The position numbers were made by a program, and so were the translations under genes. A stretch of 64,000 nt of DNA from Culex pipiens pallens. Its lineage: Eukaryota > Arthropoda > Insecta > Diptera > Culicidae. Numbering within the stretch: the stretch's first letter is position 1; each line of letters begins with the position of its first letter. This document shows positions 1 through 11,095 of this stretch, one piece after another. The notes below the pieces were generated by a model that was not told where the DNA came from, ran no database searches, and saw nothing but the letters and a program-made list of their open reading frames with translations. The DNA lies in contig NC_068938.1 of NCBI RefSeq assembly GCF_016801865.2, positions 9,015,020 to 9,079,019 of the forward strand, written 5' to 3'.

Positions 1-392
1 AATTGATTCTTAAATTATGCAGATTGCGCACTGACGTAGAGACATTCAGTAATCTGTCTGAGTGACACAACTTCCCATTCACAAACCAACCCAGTACAAC
101 TCTGCTCACAATACGATTCAGTTCCAAGATTTCCTATCATTTCTACGCTAAGAACAGTGCACAGAAAGTTTATTAGCATAAGTAATATCCACCCCGGTGT
201 AGACGATCACGTCCGAAGGGTTGCGCAGCCTGACTAATTACCATACCCGACGGCGAGCGCGCGCGCACTCTCCGGTGAACGGTGTCACCCGGATTCAGCG
301 CAAAACGCTGATCGAATATGATTTAATTAAACGAAACTGGCCTGGCTCGTGCGGCAAGCGTTGCGACAGCGATCAGTACGACACAGATCACA
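1..392. other. Upstream flank of SDR gene 1
   Basis: No gene is recognised here. The stretch holds the presumed promoter and 5' leader of the first dehydrogenase gene. An arthropod-initiator-like TCAGT lies at about 46-50, but nothing in the sequence proves the transcription start. Confidence 0.4.
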
Positions 393-1693
393 ATGCTGGA
401 CGGATCAGCGTCGGCGAGCTTCGTTGGATGGTGTCTGCCGGCGATCGGGGTCGTCGCTTGCACCCTGTATCTGTACGCGAATCTCCAGGCTATCGCGCAG
501 ATGGTGTGGAGTATGGCTTTCAGGAGTCGAGTACCGCTGCGCGATCGCTACGGACCTTGGGCTGGTGCGTGAAGTCGACGGTAAGATCTTCCTGGAGCTG
601 AGTTGGTTGTTTTTTGTGCAGTCATTACAGGATCTTCCGATGGTATCGGGAAGGAGTACGCGATCAACCTGGCTCGTGAGGGACTTAACCTGATACTGAT
701 CTCCAGGACGGGAGCGAAGCTAGCTCAACTTGCAGACAACATACGATCGCAGTACGATGTACAAGTCCGCTGGATCGCTGTGGACTTTGCCGAAGGCGAT
801 GAAGTGTACGATCGGATACAGAAAGAGCTAGCCAACGTTGATCTTGGAATTCTAGGTAACGATCACCACTAAAAGATCACCAATCATTACTCAACCTTCC
901 AACCCCACAGTCAACAACGTTGGCATGCTACACGAACATCCGATCGCAATGGACGAACTCCCGCTGCAAGATCTGAAAGACACCTACAACGTCAACATGA
1001 TGCCACTGATCCGTCTGACCTACATGCTTCTCCCAAGTTTGAAAGCTCGCCGCCGCGGGATGATCGTCAACGTAACGTCCGCTTCCGGATTCCTTCCAAT
1101 CCCCTACCTGAACATGTACGCCGCCTCCAAGGCCTTCGTGACGAACTTCACGCTGGGTCTGAAGGAGGAAATCCGTGGCAGTGGCGTCGACTGTCAGCTG
1201 GTCTTCCCGATGTTTGTGGACACCAACCTGACCCAGCGGTGGCAGTCGACCAACATGTGGCAGTACCTGTGCTCGGCAAAGGTCGTGCCGTACTCGAAGA
1301 TGGCCGTTTGGACAATCGGAAGGGTCTTTATCACGACCGGATACTGGCAGCATGGGATGTTGGTGAGTATTATAGCCATCAATCATTATTAATGTCGTCC
1401 TTCACAAAAATCTCCATAAAAAAAAGTTGCTGAAAAGCAGTTGCTGTCCAATCAGGGTTAAATCGAGCTTAATTCCTTAAAAAATATGTTCTGTATCAAA
1501 AATAATTATATCAGTGTTAGTTTAACAAAATTTGTGATGCTCAAAAGCACATAAAAATTAAAGTAATCTCTCATTAAAGAATTTGTTTATATCTTTCCAG
1601 ATCGCCTTTTTCAGAACCTTTCCCAGATGGCTGGTAACCATTTTCATCGGAAAATTTATGAAATTCGTCAAAGCAACGCATTGTACAGAGTGA
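393..1693 (+). CDS. SDR gene 1: membrane-anchored 17-beta-HSD / ketoacyl-CoA-reductase-type dehydrogenase
   Basis: Four exons are inferred: 393-564, 622-855, 911-1362 and 1601-1693, giving 316 aa. All introns are GT-AG (phases 1, 1, 0) and the frame is continuous through every junction. The start is the ATG at 393, which precedes a hydrophobic N-terminal segment (about residues 9-29), the usual ER anchor of this family. The Rossmann motif TGSSDGIG is at 60-67, the cofactor-site Arg (ISRT) at 86, NNVG at 137-140, and the catalytic Ser192, Tyr205 and Lys209 have the family's 13- and 4-residue spacing. The family (HSD17B12/HSD17B3, HSDL1, Drosophila spidey and CG13284-like) reduces or oxidises acyl-CoA or steroid substrates with NADP(H). 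The intact Tyr argues against the 'inactive HSDL1-like' label often given to relatives. AATAAA is at 1716-1721. It is the first of four tandem paralogues; the substrate is unknown. Confidence 0.9.
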
Positions 1694-1739
1694 TTGTTCA
1701 GAAGTGATGGTTTAAAATAAATTAGCTAGTAATTGTGTT

Positions 1740-2445
1740 AAGAAAACCGCAAGTCATGCTTTGCAAACGAAATCCCGTAACTTTATTAAATTGAGACATT
1801 TTGCCCCGCATGCTCTCCAACTTTTCCCCTGTGTTTTCCAAACAATCAGACAGCGTTTATTTACGTAACCAGTTAATCGGAGTGCTATCAGATGAGAATG
1901 CATCACGTTCACTCTCGGCTGGATGAACAATTCCGCAACCGGTCCTACGTTGACATTCCGCGCAACGCGTGCGGGATAAAATCAGCCACTTGCTTCCACT
2001 AGATGTCTCGATTGATCGTTTGACCCTCTGCTTCCCCCGTTTGAACGTTTTACCGGCACGACTAACCCTCAACGACCCTGCATACTAATCAGCAATTATT
2101 GATCTAACAACTAACCTCGGGTGTTTCAACCGCAGTTTGAAGTGCATTAGATTTTGCTGGTGCTGAACGCAATCCACTTTGAATCTTCCAGATTAGTGCA
2201 CACAAGTAACTTTACCAAGATTGCCTTTTGTGACACTTTGCATGCTAAGGGGGTATTCAAATTTCATCTTGAAACATGTGGCTTAGGCTGGTAATTAAAC
2301 GCAACTCTCCTTCGGCACGCGAAACGCAGTTTCCAATTAAAAATCTGTCTAACATAACCCTACCAAGTTGTGATGCAGCGTTCAACTGCTGATCCAACTT
2401 AAAGTACTACCGTGATTTTCGCAGCTCAACAGTTCAAGTGAAACA
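1740..2445. other. Intergenic spacer between SDR genes 1 and 2
   Basis: About 700 bp with no supported gene, RNA or clear repeat. It presumably includes the promoter and 5' leader of SDR gene 2. Confidence 0.5.
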
Positions 2446-3443
2446 ATGGTGGAGGTAGGGTTTGTGCTGGCTGCAGTTGGAGTCTGGGCAGGTGCGAATT
2501 TCCTCTATACGAGCGTCAAATCTGTTCTACAGATCATTTGGAGCGTTTGTTTTGGCGATCGAAGACCCCTTGCGGAACGTTATGGACCTTGGGCAGGTAA
2601 TAATCTTTATTGGTGCCTTTCAGCGAAAGAACTTATCGTTTGATTCTTCTTCCAGTCGTTACGGGATCATCCGATGGTATCGGCAAAGAGTATGCCGTCA
2701 ACCTAGCAAAATATGGTCTCAACGTTGTGCTAGTTTCAAGGACTGAATCGAAGCTAATCAATGTGAAGGAGGAGATCACTTCCCAGTACCCCGTCGAAGT
2801 CCGGATCGTCCCCATAGACTTTGCCCAAGGTCCATCCGTGTATCAAACCATCGAGAATGCCCTCGAAGGTCTGGACATCGGAATCCTCGTGAACAACGTC
2901 GGAATAGCTCACGATCATCCTCGTTACTTAGAAGAAATCCCCTGGTACCAAATCGAGCAAACCGTCTCCGTCAACCTCATCCCCACGGTCAACCTGGTCC
3001 ACATGGTGCTCCCCCAAATGAAAACCCGACGCCGGGGCATGATCGTGAACGTAACCTCGGCGGCAGGCATTTTCCCAGTCCCGCTGGTCTCAACGTACGG
3101 TGCAACCAAACAGTTCCTGAACCGATTCTCCCAAGCGTTGCAAGCGGAACTCGACGGAACCGGCGTCGAGTGCCAGCTCGTTCATCCGATGTTTGTCGCG
3201 ACCAGCCTGATCCAGCAGTGGGAATCGCTCGGCATTTACGGCATTCTGTCTGCACCGGTAGAACGGTACGGCAGGATGGCAGTTTGGACGATCGGGAAGG
3301 TCCGCGAGACTACCGGATATTGGGCGCATGGAGTGCAGCTGGTGCTGCTTAAGGTACCGCCGCTGGTTGTTCTGATGGCTATAACGGCTTACTTGTTTAG
3401 GTACCTGAGGGATATGAAAGTTAATGAGTTGGGAGCAAAATGA
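2446..3443 (+). CDS. SDR gene 2: paralogue with two introns lost
   Basis: Two exons, 2446-2596 and 2656-3443, encode 312 aa. The single intron is GT-AG, phase 1, after the GPWA motif, exactly where genes 1 and 4 have their first intron. The start ATG at 2446 opens a hydrophobic membrane anchor (about residues 4-24). TGSSDGIG is at 53-60, Arg79 (VSRT) at the NADP site, NNVG at 130-133, and the catalytic residues are Ser185, Tyr198 and Lys202. The two later introns found in genes 1 and 4 are absent and coding runs straight through, which suggests precise intron loss. The C-terminus is hydrophobic (about 280-300) and could be a second membrane segment. AATAAA is at 3468-3473. Residues are closest to gene 1 (KEYA after the glycine motif). 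It is likely an ER NADP(H)-dependent oxidoreductase of acyl-CoA or steroid type; substrate not known. Confidence 0.9.
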
Positions 3444-3479
3444 GAGGAAAACTACATGATTTGATAAAATAAAAAAATG

Positions 3480-4716
3480 CTAAATAATAAACGTTCCTTG
3501 TATCGACTGTTATAAGTGGTCTACAGCAAAAAATGCACTGAAAGAATAAGCCCTCGTAAGCTATGATTGATTTTTACAAATTATCTATATTTAATTGCAT
3601 GCACATTATTAGAAAACTAAGCTTGGTGTTTTTGCATATGAGACATCTATGCGAATATGGACCCATTTTGAAGATTTTGAACGACTATACTGCCGTTCTA
3701 CGTACAATTGTAGCACGTTTGAAAAAAGATAACTAAGAAAAATACTGTTTTTATTCAAAACATGTTGCCAATCTTTTTAACTTATCGAAAACCTTCAACT
3801 TGACTTGTATTATTTGACATTGCCAATGTTTTTTTTAATGACACTTTTTTGGGGTCAACTTTTGGTAGTGGTATGCATTTTTGTAGAATTCGTGACTATG
3901 ACTCTAGGCATTTTTCACATGTTTAATTATTATCATTTCATTTTATACCAAAAAATGTGAAAATCAAGCAAAAAATAAAAAAGGAAATTTTTAAAAATAT
4001 TAAAAAAAAATCTAAAAAGTCAAAAAGTTACGATAGGAGGTGGTAGATTAAGCCAATCAGCACAAACATAAACTCTACAAGATAAATGTAAATTAAAATA
4101 ATATGAACAAATCTTGGGTTTTTATCAAAAATTGTTTTCAAAAGTTGCTCAAAATGTCATTCCTTATAAGAACATGTAACGCAAATTTTAGAACAAAAGA
4201 TTTATATATTTTGCATTTTTATTTGCTTTTATGGAGCAAAAATCCAAAAATGTATGAACTACAAATCAAAGCATGCTATTTGAAGGGACTGAAAAATTAA
4301 TTGACAGATGGAGCAATATTGATATCGAGAAGATCGACAGCCAGAGAGTCGACTGTATTATTGTACATATTTGAAAATCAATAATTTAAAAAATGGTCAC
4401 GATTCATATAGATTTTGATGCAAACGGGACGCTTATAACATCAATTGTGGTGCATTTTATATCAATTTGTCGTACTGTTAATGCAAATCACATTACAGTC
4501 CTCCAGTTAATTTCTTCTCACGCGCATCGCCACTTCTAACGCACGACAGAGAATCAACAATTACCGACACTACCCCCCCCCCTGGGACGTGAGTACCCAC
4601 CGATTATTCGACCCCGGCACAGGTTATCATCGCTGTACCTCGAGTGAGACTTAATCCAGGTAGTAATACTACCAGCCAGTTCCAGTACACCACTCAGTGA
4701 CTGTTTGGCGGTGACG
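3480..4716. other. AT-rich intergenic spacer, SDR genes 2 to 3
   Basis: No gene or confident repeat was seen. It is very A+T-rich up to about 4500. An initiator-like TCAGT at about 4695 lies some 20 nt before the ATG of gene 3, so its 5' leader may be very short. Confidence 0.4.
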
Positions 4717-5819
4717 ATGGACGCAGCAGCAAGTGCACTCTGGACATTTCTAACGCTGATCGGCGGGTACGCCCTGGCCGTGTGGTCGTACGAGACGTTC
4801 AACTCGGCAGTCGGGATCTGCTGGGGTCTGTGGCGGCAGTGTCGCGTTGGGGATGACTTTGTGAAGAGGTATGGCCAGTGGGCGGTCATTACCGGTGGAT
4901 CGGATGGGATTGGACGGCAGTACGCGCTGTATTTGGCGAAAAAGGGATTGAATGTGGTGTTGGTTGCGATGGGGGACGAAAAGTTGAAGACCACTGCCCG
5001 GGAGATTGAGTCCAAATTTCCCGTGAAGGTGAAGCAAGTGCCGGTAAACTTTGCGCGTGGCTTTGAGGTGTACGATTACATTAAGAAAGAAATCGCTGAC
5101 TTGGACATTGGAGTGCTGAGTGAGTAGAACACCCCTGGACGATCAAGGGTTAATAACATACCGGCAAGCTGAACTGGACTAACCTGTTGCATTCTACATT
5201 CCTTCCAACCTGTAGTAAACAACGTGGGCACGGGGCCCAAGTTCGCCGCCAACTTTGATTCGTTTCCACTCGAGCAGCACCACCAGCTGATCAACGTGAA
5301 CGTCATAGCAGGCGTCGTCCTGAGTCATATCGCACTGCCCGGCATGAAACAGCGCGGCCGCGGACTCGTCGTCAACGTGTCCTCGGTGTTCGGGCTGACG
5401 GCAGTGCCTACTGTGCTCATGTACGGCGCCACCAAAGCGTTCGTGTACAGCTTCAGCGAGGCACTGCGCGAAGAGTTGAAGCCGTTCGGGGTCGAGTGTC
5501 AAACGGTCACGCCGCACTTTGTGGCGACCACGTTGACGGACACGTTCTCGCGCACGGTGCTGGGCCGGGTGATCTGCGTCAAGGTGGAAAACTACGGCCG
5601 GTTCCTCACGATGACGCTGGGGAAGACGCCGCAAACGACGGGCTATTGGGCGCACGCTTTGCTGGTAATAACGTCATATAATTTTATAAAAATGTTAAAA
5701 TAATCAAGTTTAAATTTTAGGTCACTGTTCAAAAGCTGGTCCCCTTGGATATCATGCCCAAAATTTATCACAAATTAGGCGGATCGCTTTGGAGTGAAAA
5801 GAAGCTCAAGTCAGGATGA
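4717..5819 (+). CDS. SDR gene 3: paralogue with altered cofactor site, first intron lost
   Basis: Three exons, 4717-5119, 5216-5664 and 5721-5819, encode 316 aa. The ATG at 4717 is chosen because a TTG 12 nt upstream is not a credible eukaryotic start. The N-terminal membrane anchor covers about residues 7-25. TGGSDGIG is at 59-66, NNVG at 136-139, and Ser191, Tyr204 and Lys208 form the active site. Genes 1 and 2 have Arg in the SR motif after the second beta strand; this protein has Met85 (VAMGDEKL), and the following VDF motif reads VNF. NADP(H) binding may therefore differ. The intron after GQWA found in gene 4 is missing while introns 2 and 3 are kept (phases 1 and 0). Exon 2 is clearly GC-rich. 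AATAAA is at 5841-5846. Closest to gene 4 by eye (RQYA, FDSFPLE, ALPGMK). Confidence 0.9.
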
Positions 5820-5849
5820 TAAAATTCTTACTCGACAGTAAATAAAATA

Positions 5850-6268
5850 AAGACGCCCTACGGGGCAATGCATTTGTAAAACCTCTGATAGAGTAAATCA
5901 CTGGAAAAAGTTTTTTTTCTTGATCTGAGAGTAAATTGCTAGCAATTACATCCATACAAACACAATGCTCGAACAGCGTACTTCTCCGTTATTAGTGAGA
6001 TACAGATTGATCTGACCAAAGAGGTAGAAGGGCAAAGCGGTCAATGTTAAGGAAATTAATAGACATCTTGAACTAAATTTCATAAGCATTAAATAACACT
6101 AAAGTGAAAAGACGTTGCTAGTATTTTTCAAAGTTTATGACCATCGCTTTCAATTGATATTTGAAAACAATTTAATGCATTGAATTGATAATTTATTACT
6201 TTATTATTCGAATACTTTTGTATATTTTGAACGAATATATCTGAAAACATACACTAAAACCCCCGTTT
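5850..6268. other. Intergenic DNA after SDR gene 3
   Basis: AT-rich sequence with no supported feature. Confidence 0.4.
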
Positions 6269-6448
6269 ACGCGCAGGCGTTACGCTTTTTATAACGTTGA
6301 TTTCTCGAAAACAATGTAATTAGTTTTACATTCTTTTGAAAGCAATATGTAGATTTGCACAAGACGTATAAATTGCTTTAAAAATATTGCAAAAACTTTG
6401 CGTCGTTCCAGAGCAATCGACGAAATACAAAGCGTAACGCCTGAGCGT
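6269..6448. mobile_element. Short inverted-repeat element (MITE-like)
   Basis: A 20-bp inverted repeat (19/20 matches, core CAGGCGTTACGCTTT) lies at 6269-6288 and 6429-6448, enclosing about 140 bp of non-coding AT-rich DNA. No target-site duplication is obvious, so the outer limits are uncertain. Confidence 0.5.
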
Positions 6449-6542
6449 GTATGTATTGTAAATAATTTAGAAAACAAATGCTCAATTTATGATGCAGATT
6501 TCAAAACACAAAACAACACTAAATAGTGGAATAATATAATGA

Positions 6543-6972
6543 CAGCCCAGACTCGATTATCCGATTATTTTTTTTGTGATTCACTTCGGATAATCAAATC
6601 ACAAAAAAAATCCTTGTCTTTTTTTATTGTCGAATTTAAGTACACTGAAAAAAACCAATTCTCGAAATCGTGAATTAAATTCACGAATGCGAGAACCACG
6701 AATGAATATATTCACGTTTATGGTGCAAATGCATGAATAAATTCCTTCGTGGTTCTCACATTCGTGAACTTAATTCACGATTACGAGAATTGATTTTTTT
6801 CTGTGTATGACGCTTTAACCACCCTAAAGTGATTTAGATTTTTTTTAATTCAATATAGCGGCCAAAATGACGATTATAAAATTTTGAAGAAAGGCATTTG
6901 TTATTTTTTAAGGCAACCTTCAAATATTCGAACTTTGCATGATCGAAGCTTCGACTAATTGAGTCTGGAGTG
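6543..6972. mobile_element. Pogo/Tc1-like MITE with a nested MITE
   Basis: Imperfect terminal inverted repeats share CCAGACTC.ATTA (left 6543-6565, right 6950-6972) and start with CA. A TA follows the right end (6973-6974); the left flank reads GA, so the duplication is imperfect. The middle is interrupted by another MITE at 6643-6805. There is no coding capacity. Confidence 0.55.
6643..6805. mobile_element. 163-bp palindromic MITE with TA duplication
   Basis: Nearly the full length folds back on itself: arms begin CACTGAAAAAAACC / CACAGAAAAAAATC and continue as inverted sequence for about 60 bp each. TA flanks both ends (6641-6642 and 6806-6807), as for Tc1/mariner-type insertion. It sits inside the larger element at 6543-6972, so it is the younger insertion. 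Confidence 0.8.
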
Positions 6973-7287
6973 TATGCTCAAATTTTAGCTTAGTTTGGTT
7001 TCTAAATTCTATTAAATTGCGTCATTATCTGACACTAACACTAACATCAGCTTTTCAAAAGTTTTAAAAATATTAAATTATTTGTTTTATTAAAAAAAAG
7101 TTTTCAAAACAATTTTAAATCAGTTTTTCTCAAACATTTAATAACATAAACTCAGATTTTCTAAAAATAAATAAATTGAAAATAAACCAACCTAGCAGCC
7201 TGCTTAACCCTAACCTCATCATCCCTACCAACAAAATCGTAACGCGAATTGCGCCAAGGCCTGCTCAGTTCACACCTGGCCATTACA

Positions 7288-8387
7288 ATGGAAGCACTTG
7301 GGTTGATCCTGCAGCTCATCGGGGCCTATGCCCTAGCGATTTGGACGTACGAAACGTTCCGTTCGGTCTTCGGAATCTGCCGGGGACTCTTGCGACAGTG
7401 GCTTCGCGGCAAGGACGATTTGGTCAAGCGTTACGGCCAGTGGGCAGGTGAGCGAAGGTCGGTGGGGCGATTTCTGGGGAAAAGTTTAGGATTTTTGTTT
7501 TTTAGTTATCACCGGTGGATCCGATGGAATAGGTCGTCAGTATGCGTTGTTTCTTGCTGAGAGGGGGTTTAAGATTGTTATTGTGGCGATTCAGGATGAT
7601 AAGCTTGTTGGTATAAAACGTGAACTGGAGTCCAAGTTTCAAACTGAGGTTAGAACAATTCCGGTTGACTTTTCAAAAGGATTTAAAGTCAAAGATCATA
7701 TAGAGAAACAAATATCTAATTTAGATATTGGAATCTTGGGTAAGTTTTAAAGAAGATTTTGTACTTTTCAAAGCTAACATTCCGCATTCAGTCAACAACG
7801 TAGGCATTGGCACCCGGTTCGGCGCCTACTTCGACTCGTTTCCACTAGAACTGCATCGCAACCTTATCAACGTGAACATCGCAGCAGCCGTGCTGATGAG
7901 TTACATCGCACTGCCGGGTATGAAACGCCGAGGTCGCGGCCTACTCATCAACCTCAGCTCGGTGAGCGGACTCGCGCCCGTGCCGACTGTGACCGCGTAC
8001 GGTGCCTCCAAGGCGTTCATCTACAGCTTTAGTGAGGCGTTACGGTTGGAACTGGCGCCGTTCGGGGTGGAGGTGCAAACCGTAACGCCGAACGTTGTGG
8101 CGACGCGTATGACGGAGAGCTTCTCGTTTGGAAGTTTCGGTAGCATTCTTAGCGTTCCGGTGGATACTTTTGGGAAGTTTTTGACGATGACCATTGGGAA
8201 GACTGGCTTGACTACCGGACATTGGAAGCATGGAATTGCGGTTAGATATGAAGATTATTTTTGAATTTCTTTACTCTAAGACACTTTATTTCAGGTAACG
8301 GTTCAAAATATGCTGCCAGAGAGCGTGTTAACAAAGTTGGGTCACAAGATCGGCCTATCAATATGGTGTGAAAGTAAAGCAAAGTAG
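7288..8387 (+). CDS. SDR gene 4: paralogue keeping all three introns, altered cofactor site
   Basis: Four exons, 7288-7447, 7506-7739, 7792-8240 and 8295-8387, encode 311 aa. The introns are 52-58 nt with phases 1, 1 and 0, at the same positions as in gene 1. The last donor is a weak GTTAGA, but the exon 4 frame (VTVQ) matches gene 3 and supports it. The N-terminal hydrophobic anchor covers about residues 4-20. TGGSDGIG is at 56-63, NNVG at 133-136, and the active site is Ser188, Tyr201, Lys205. The residue equivalent to the NADP-binding Arg of genes 1 and 2 is Ile82 (VAIQDDKL), as in gene 3 where it is Met. AATAAA is at 8450-8455. It is probably an ER oxidoreductase; whether it uses NADP(H), NAD(H) or is specialised cannot be told from sequence. 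Confidence 0.9.
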
Positions 8388-8459
8388 AACCAACTCATCA
8401 GATAAGGCAACCCAGAACGGTACATCTCCCTGCCAAGCTTAATGTTCCGAATAAAGTGG

Positions 8460-8931
8460 GTTTAATCCAGTAACATATGCGCATAAATTTCGTGCTACAA
8501 ACCCATCAAGCGATGTGTCCCTACCGAATTACCTAGCGTCATTCCCCCTCCCCGGAGTTGATGTCCCAGCCAATCTAGATCAATCTTCTCGTTTTGGCCC
8601 TCGCGGCGGCACCAGACGTCGACACAGTGGCGGCGTCGGTGAATATTACGACGATGATGATGATGATGAATATTTAGGCTACCTCATCTTCCATGGATCC
8701 AGCAGAATCTCTCACATCTCGCTCCTAGGTGCCACGAAACCCATTTCCATATACACATACGTGTTGCTGCCCCAGACTCCAGCACCTTACTCTGTTGAGG
8801 CTGGGCTTGTTGGGGAGCTACCAGATCCTCGGGAGCCCATTAAGCGTGGTGGTCTGTTTGGTTGATTTGGGTGTATTAAAGCTTTTGCTTGGGGCAAGAT
8901 TCCACATCAAATGACATAATCAATAAAAAAA
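8460..8931. other. Intergenic DNA after SDR gene 4
   Basis: GC-moderate unique-looking DNA with a short GAT trinucleotide run near 8655. The open frame across 8515-8865 has no family resemblance and no supporting splice or start context. Confidence 0.35.
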
Positions 8932-9209
8932 AACTCGACAATGTTTATGTTGATGTCAGAAAACGCATCAGTTTTGTCAAGGTATGATAGATTTGTACTA
9001 GCTGAACACGCTCCAATCAACATATTTGAATTTTAATGAATTCCCTGCCAGTAAAAATAAATGAAAACTACCCTCACAATGTAACATTTACAATTTTATG
9101 TAGTGGCATGAAATTCGACGACGATTGAGGCATGTTCAGGGAGCCCAAATCTATCATACCTTAGTGAAACTGAACCGTTTACTGACATCAAATTCGAAAA
9201 TGTCGAGTT
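8932..9209. mobile_element. MITE family M1, full-length copy
   Basis: Terminal inverted repeats of roughly 70 bp begin AACTCGACA and include GATGTCAG.AAACG and GGTATGATAGATTT in each arm. The middle is AT-rich and non-coding. Partial copies with the same terminus lie at 20481-20600 and 43604-43688, which confirms a dispersed family. No clear target duplication. Confidence 0.75.
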
Positions 9210-10239
9210 GTACTATTCAATTCGCAACTTGATCTGGAATCACTCTCCCAGCAGATCCTCCCAATCACCCTTCTAAGCTGATCTAAGGTGTCCGACTGTG
9301 GGGCTCTCTATCGATTTCGACCCAGGCCAAACTAGGGCCCACCGAAGATTCCCATCGCGCCCGCGTCGCCGTCTCTTCCAAAGTGAGGCGCTAGACTAAA
9401 CTATAACATTAATTTTAAATAGATTGAAAAAGATTTATGTCTACTCGGCGATGGTTATCTAAACATAACAACAAAAAGGTACATTGTCTCTAATGATGCT
9501 GCTGCTGCTTTCTTGTTTCTTCTTTCTTATGCCCCGAAGCGCGCGCTTCTCTTCCTGAAGCTCTGGACCATGTGGCCTCGTAGCCGCGGTCGATCCTCTG
9601 TGGCTGATGTTCTTCTTTAATCGCAGCATCTCTAATATCTCCTGGTCGGTCGGCGGCGGCGGCATCGGTAGCGCTACTCTACTTCTCGGGAGTATGTTTC
9701 GGGAAAGTTGTTTATCATCGCGGATTACGGAATTAATATCTCGAAAAATTTCTTCCCTGTTGGCCGCAACGCGGCATAATAAATGATCTCCGGGCGCTTC
9801 TGGTGGGCCACCGATTGGCGCCCCGTTTTGCCGAACCTCTGGCCAATCAAACAATCGACCAAACGAACCCCCTCCCGAAACGCAGTCGGAATTGGCTTAT
9901 TGAAACGTTAAAATGTGGTAGCTGCGAGCCGGCTGGAACGGACAATGCGATTTGGTTGTGATTCTTTTTGTGTGAGGAGGGATTTTCTACTCTGCACGCC
10001 ACCCATGAGATATGAGCTGAGTCGATGTCAATCAAAACAGAGTGTGATTTGATACTCGTAAGTGATTCATCTCAAGCTGACAAGGAATCTCTGAAAGGAT
10101 ATCCTCACTCAATAGTCTTTCAACTCGAAAGTGGTCAAAATTTTATAATTAAAGCGATTTTTTATGAGACAAATGAATTTTGTGTTTTATGCTTTTTCAA
10201 TGTGTCGGTAACTGATTTTTTTTTCGATCAAAATGGCTT
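9210..10239. other. Intergenic, no supported gene
   Basis: Unique-looking DNA of mixed base composition. A 131-codon open frame on the minus strand (9854-9459) has no recognisable domain, so it is not called. Confidence 0.35.
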
Positions 10240-11095
10240 AAACGACCAAAATGGCCAACATTATTAAATCGACCAAAATTACCAAATCGACCAAAACGAT
10301 CTAAATAGTCTATTCGCCCATATCTGGAGTTTTTTTAAAAGAGGTCAAATAAACCAAATTTTCAGTTTTTGATTTTTGGATGTTTTTTTAAATCTCTGGC
10401 TCAAGGCGGTTTCAAAACGCCCAAAAAGTAAAAACTGAAAATTTGGTTTATTGGACCTTTTTAAAAAAAAACTCCAGGTATGGTTAAGAGGGCAAAAATG
10501 ACCAAATCAACCAAAATTACCAAATCGACGAAAATGACCAAAATGAAAAAATGAACAAAATAACAAAATCGACCAAAGCGATAAAAATGACCCAAACGAT
10601 CAAAATGGCCAAAATTACTAAACCAACTAAAATAACAAAATCGACCAAAATGACCAACTCAACAAAAATGAACAAATCGACCAAAATGGCCAAATCGACC
10701 AAAATGACCTTATCGACCAAAATGGTTGAATCGATCAAAATTACCAAATCGACCAAATTGGCCAAATCGACCAAAACGTCAACAAACATAAAAATATCAA
10801 AATCGATCAAAATGACCAAAATGGCCAAAACGATAAAAAAATAAAAATCGACCAAAATTGGCAAAACGATCAAAATGACCAACTCGACCAAAATAACCAA
10901 CTCCACAAAAATGACCAAATCGACCAAAATGGCCAGAACGGCCAAAATGATAAAATCGACCAAAACGATCAAAATATACAAATCGTCCAAAATTACCAAA
11001 TCAATTAATAATACAAATTCGACACAAAAGATCAAATTGATCAAATTACAAAATTACAAAACGACCAAAATTACTGACTCGACCGAAATGAATGA
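10240..11095. repeat. Degenerate 9/18-bp minisatellite array
   Basis: Imperfect repeats of ACCAAAATG alternating with ACCAAATCG run across about 850 bp. The unit is related to the purer ACAAAAATG arrays near 45.6 and 56.8 kb. A 156-bp MITE interrupts it at 10323-10478. Long open frames on both strands here follow only from the repeat length being a multiple of three. Confidence 0.85.
10323..10478. mobile_element. 156-bp palindromic MITE within the minisatellite
   Basis: Inverted arms of about 45 bp contain CTGGAGTTTTTTT and CAATAAACCAAATTTTCAG-like sequence, flanked by TA on each side (10321-10322 and 10479-10480). Diverged relatives of one arm or the middle appear near 51450-51570 and 61896-61920. 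Confidence 0.7.

Noticed and set aside
393..1693. Calling SDR gene 1 'inactive HSDL1'
   Set aside because: The catalytic Tyr and Lys are present; human HSDL1 is inactive because that Tyr is replaced.
9459..9854. 131-codon minus-strand open frame
   Set aside because: No family resemblance, no splice or polyadenylation context, and low-complexity proline and serine runs.
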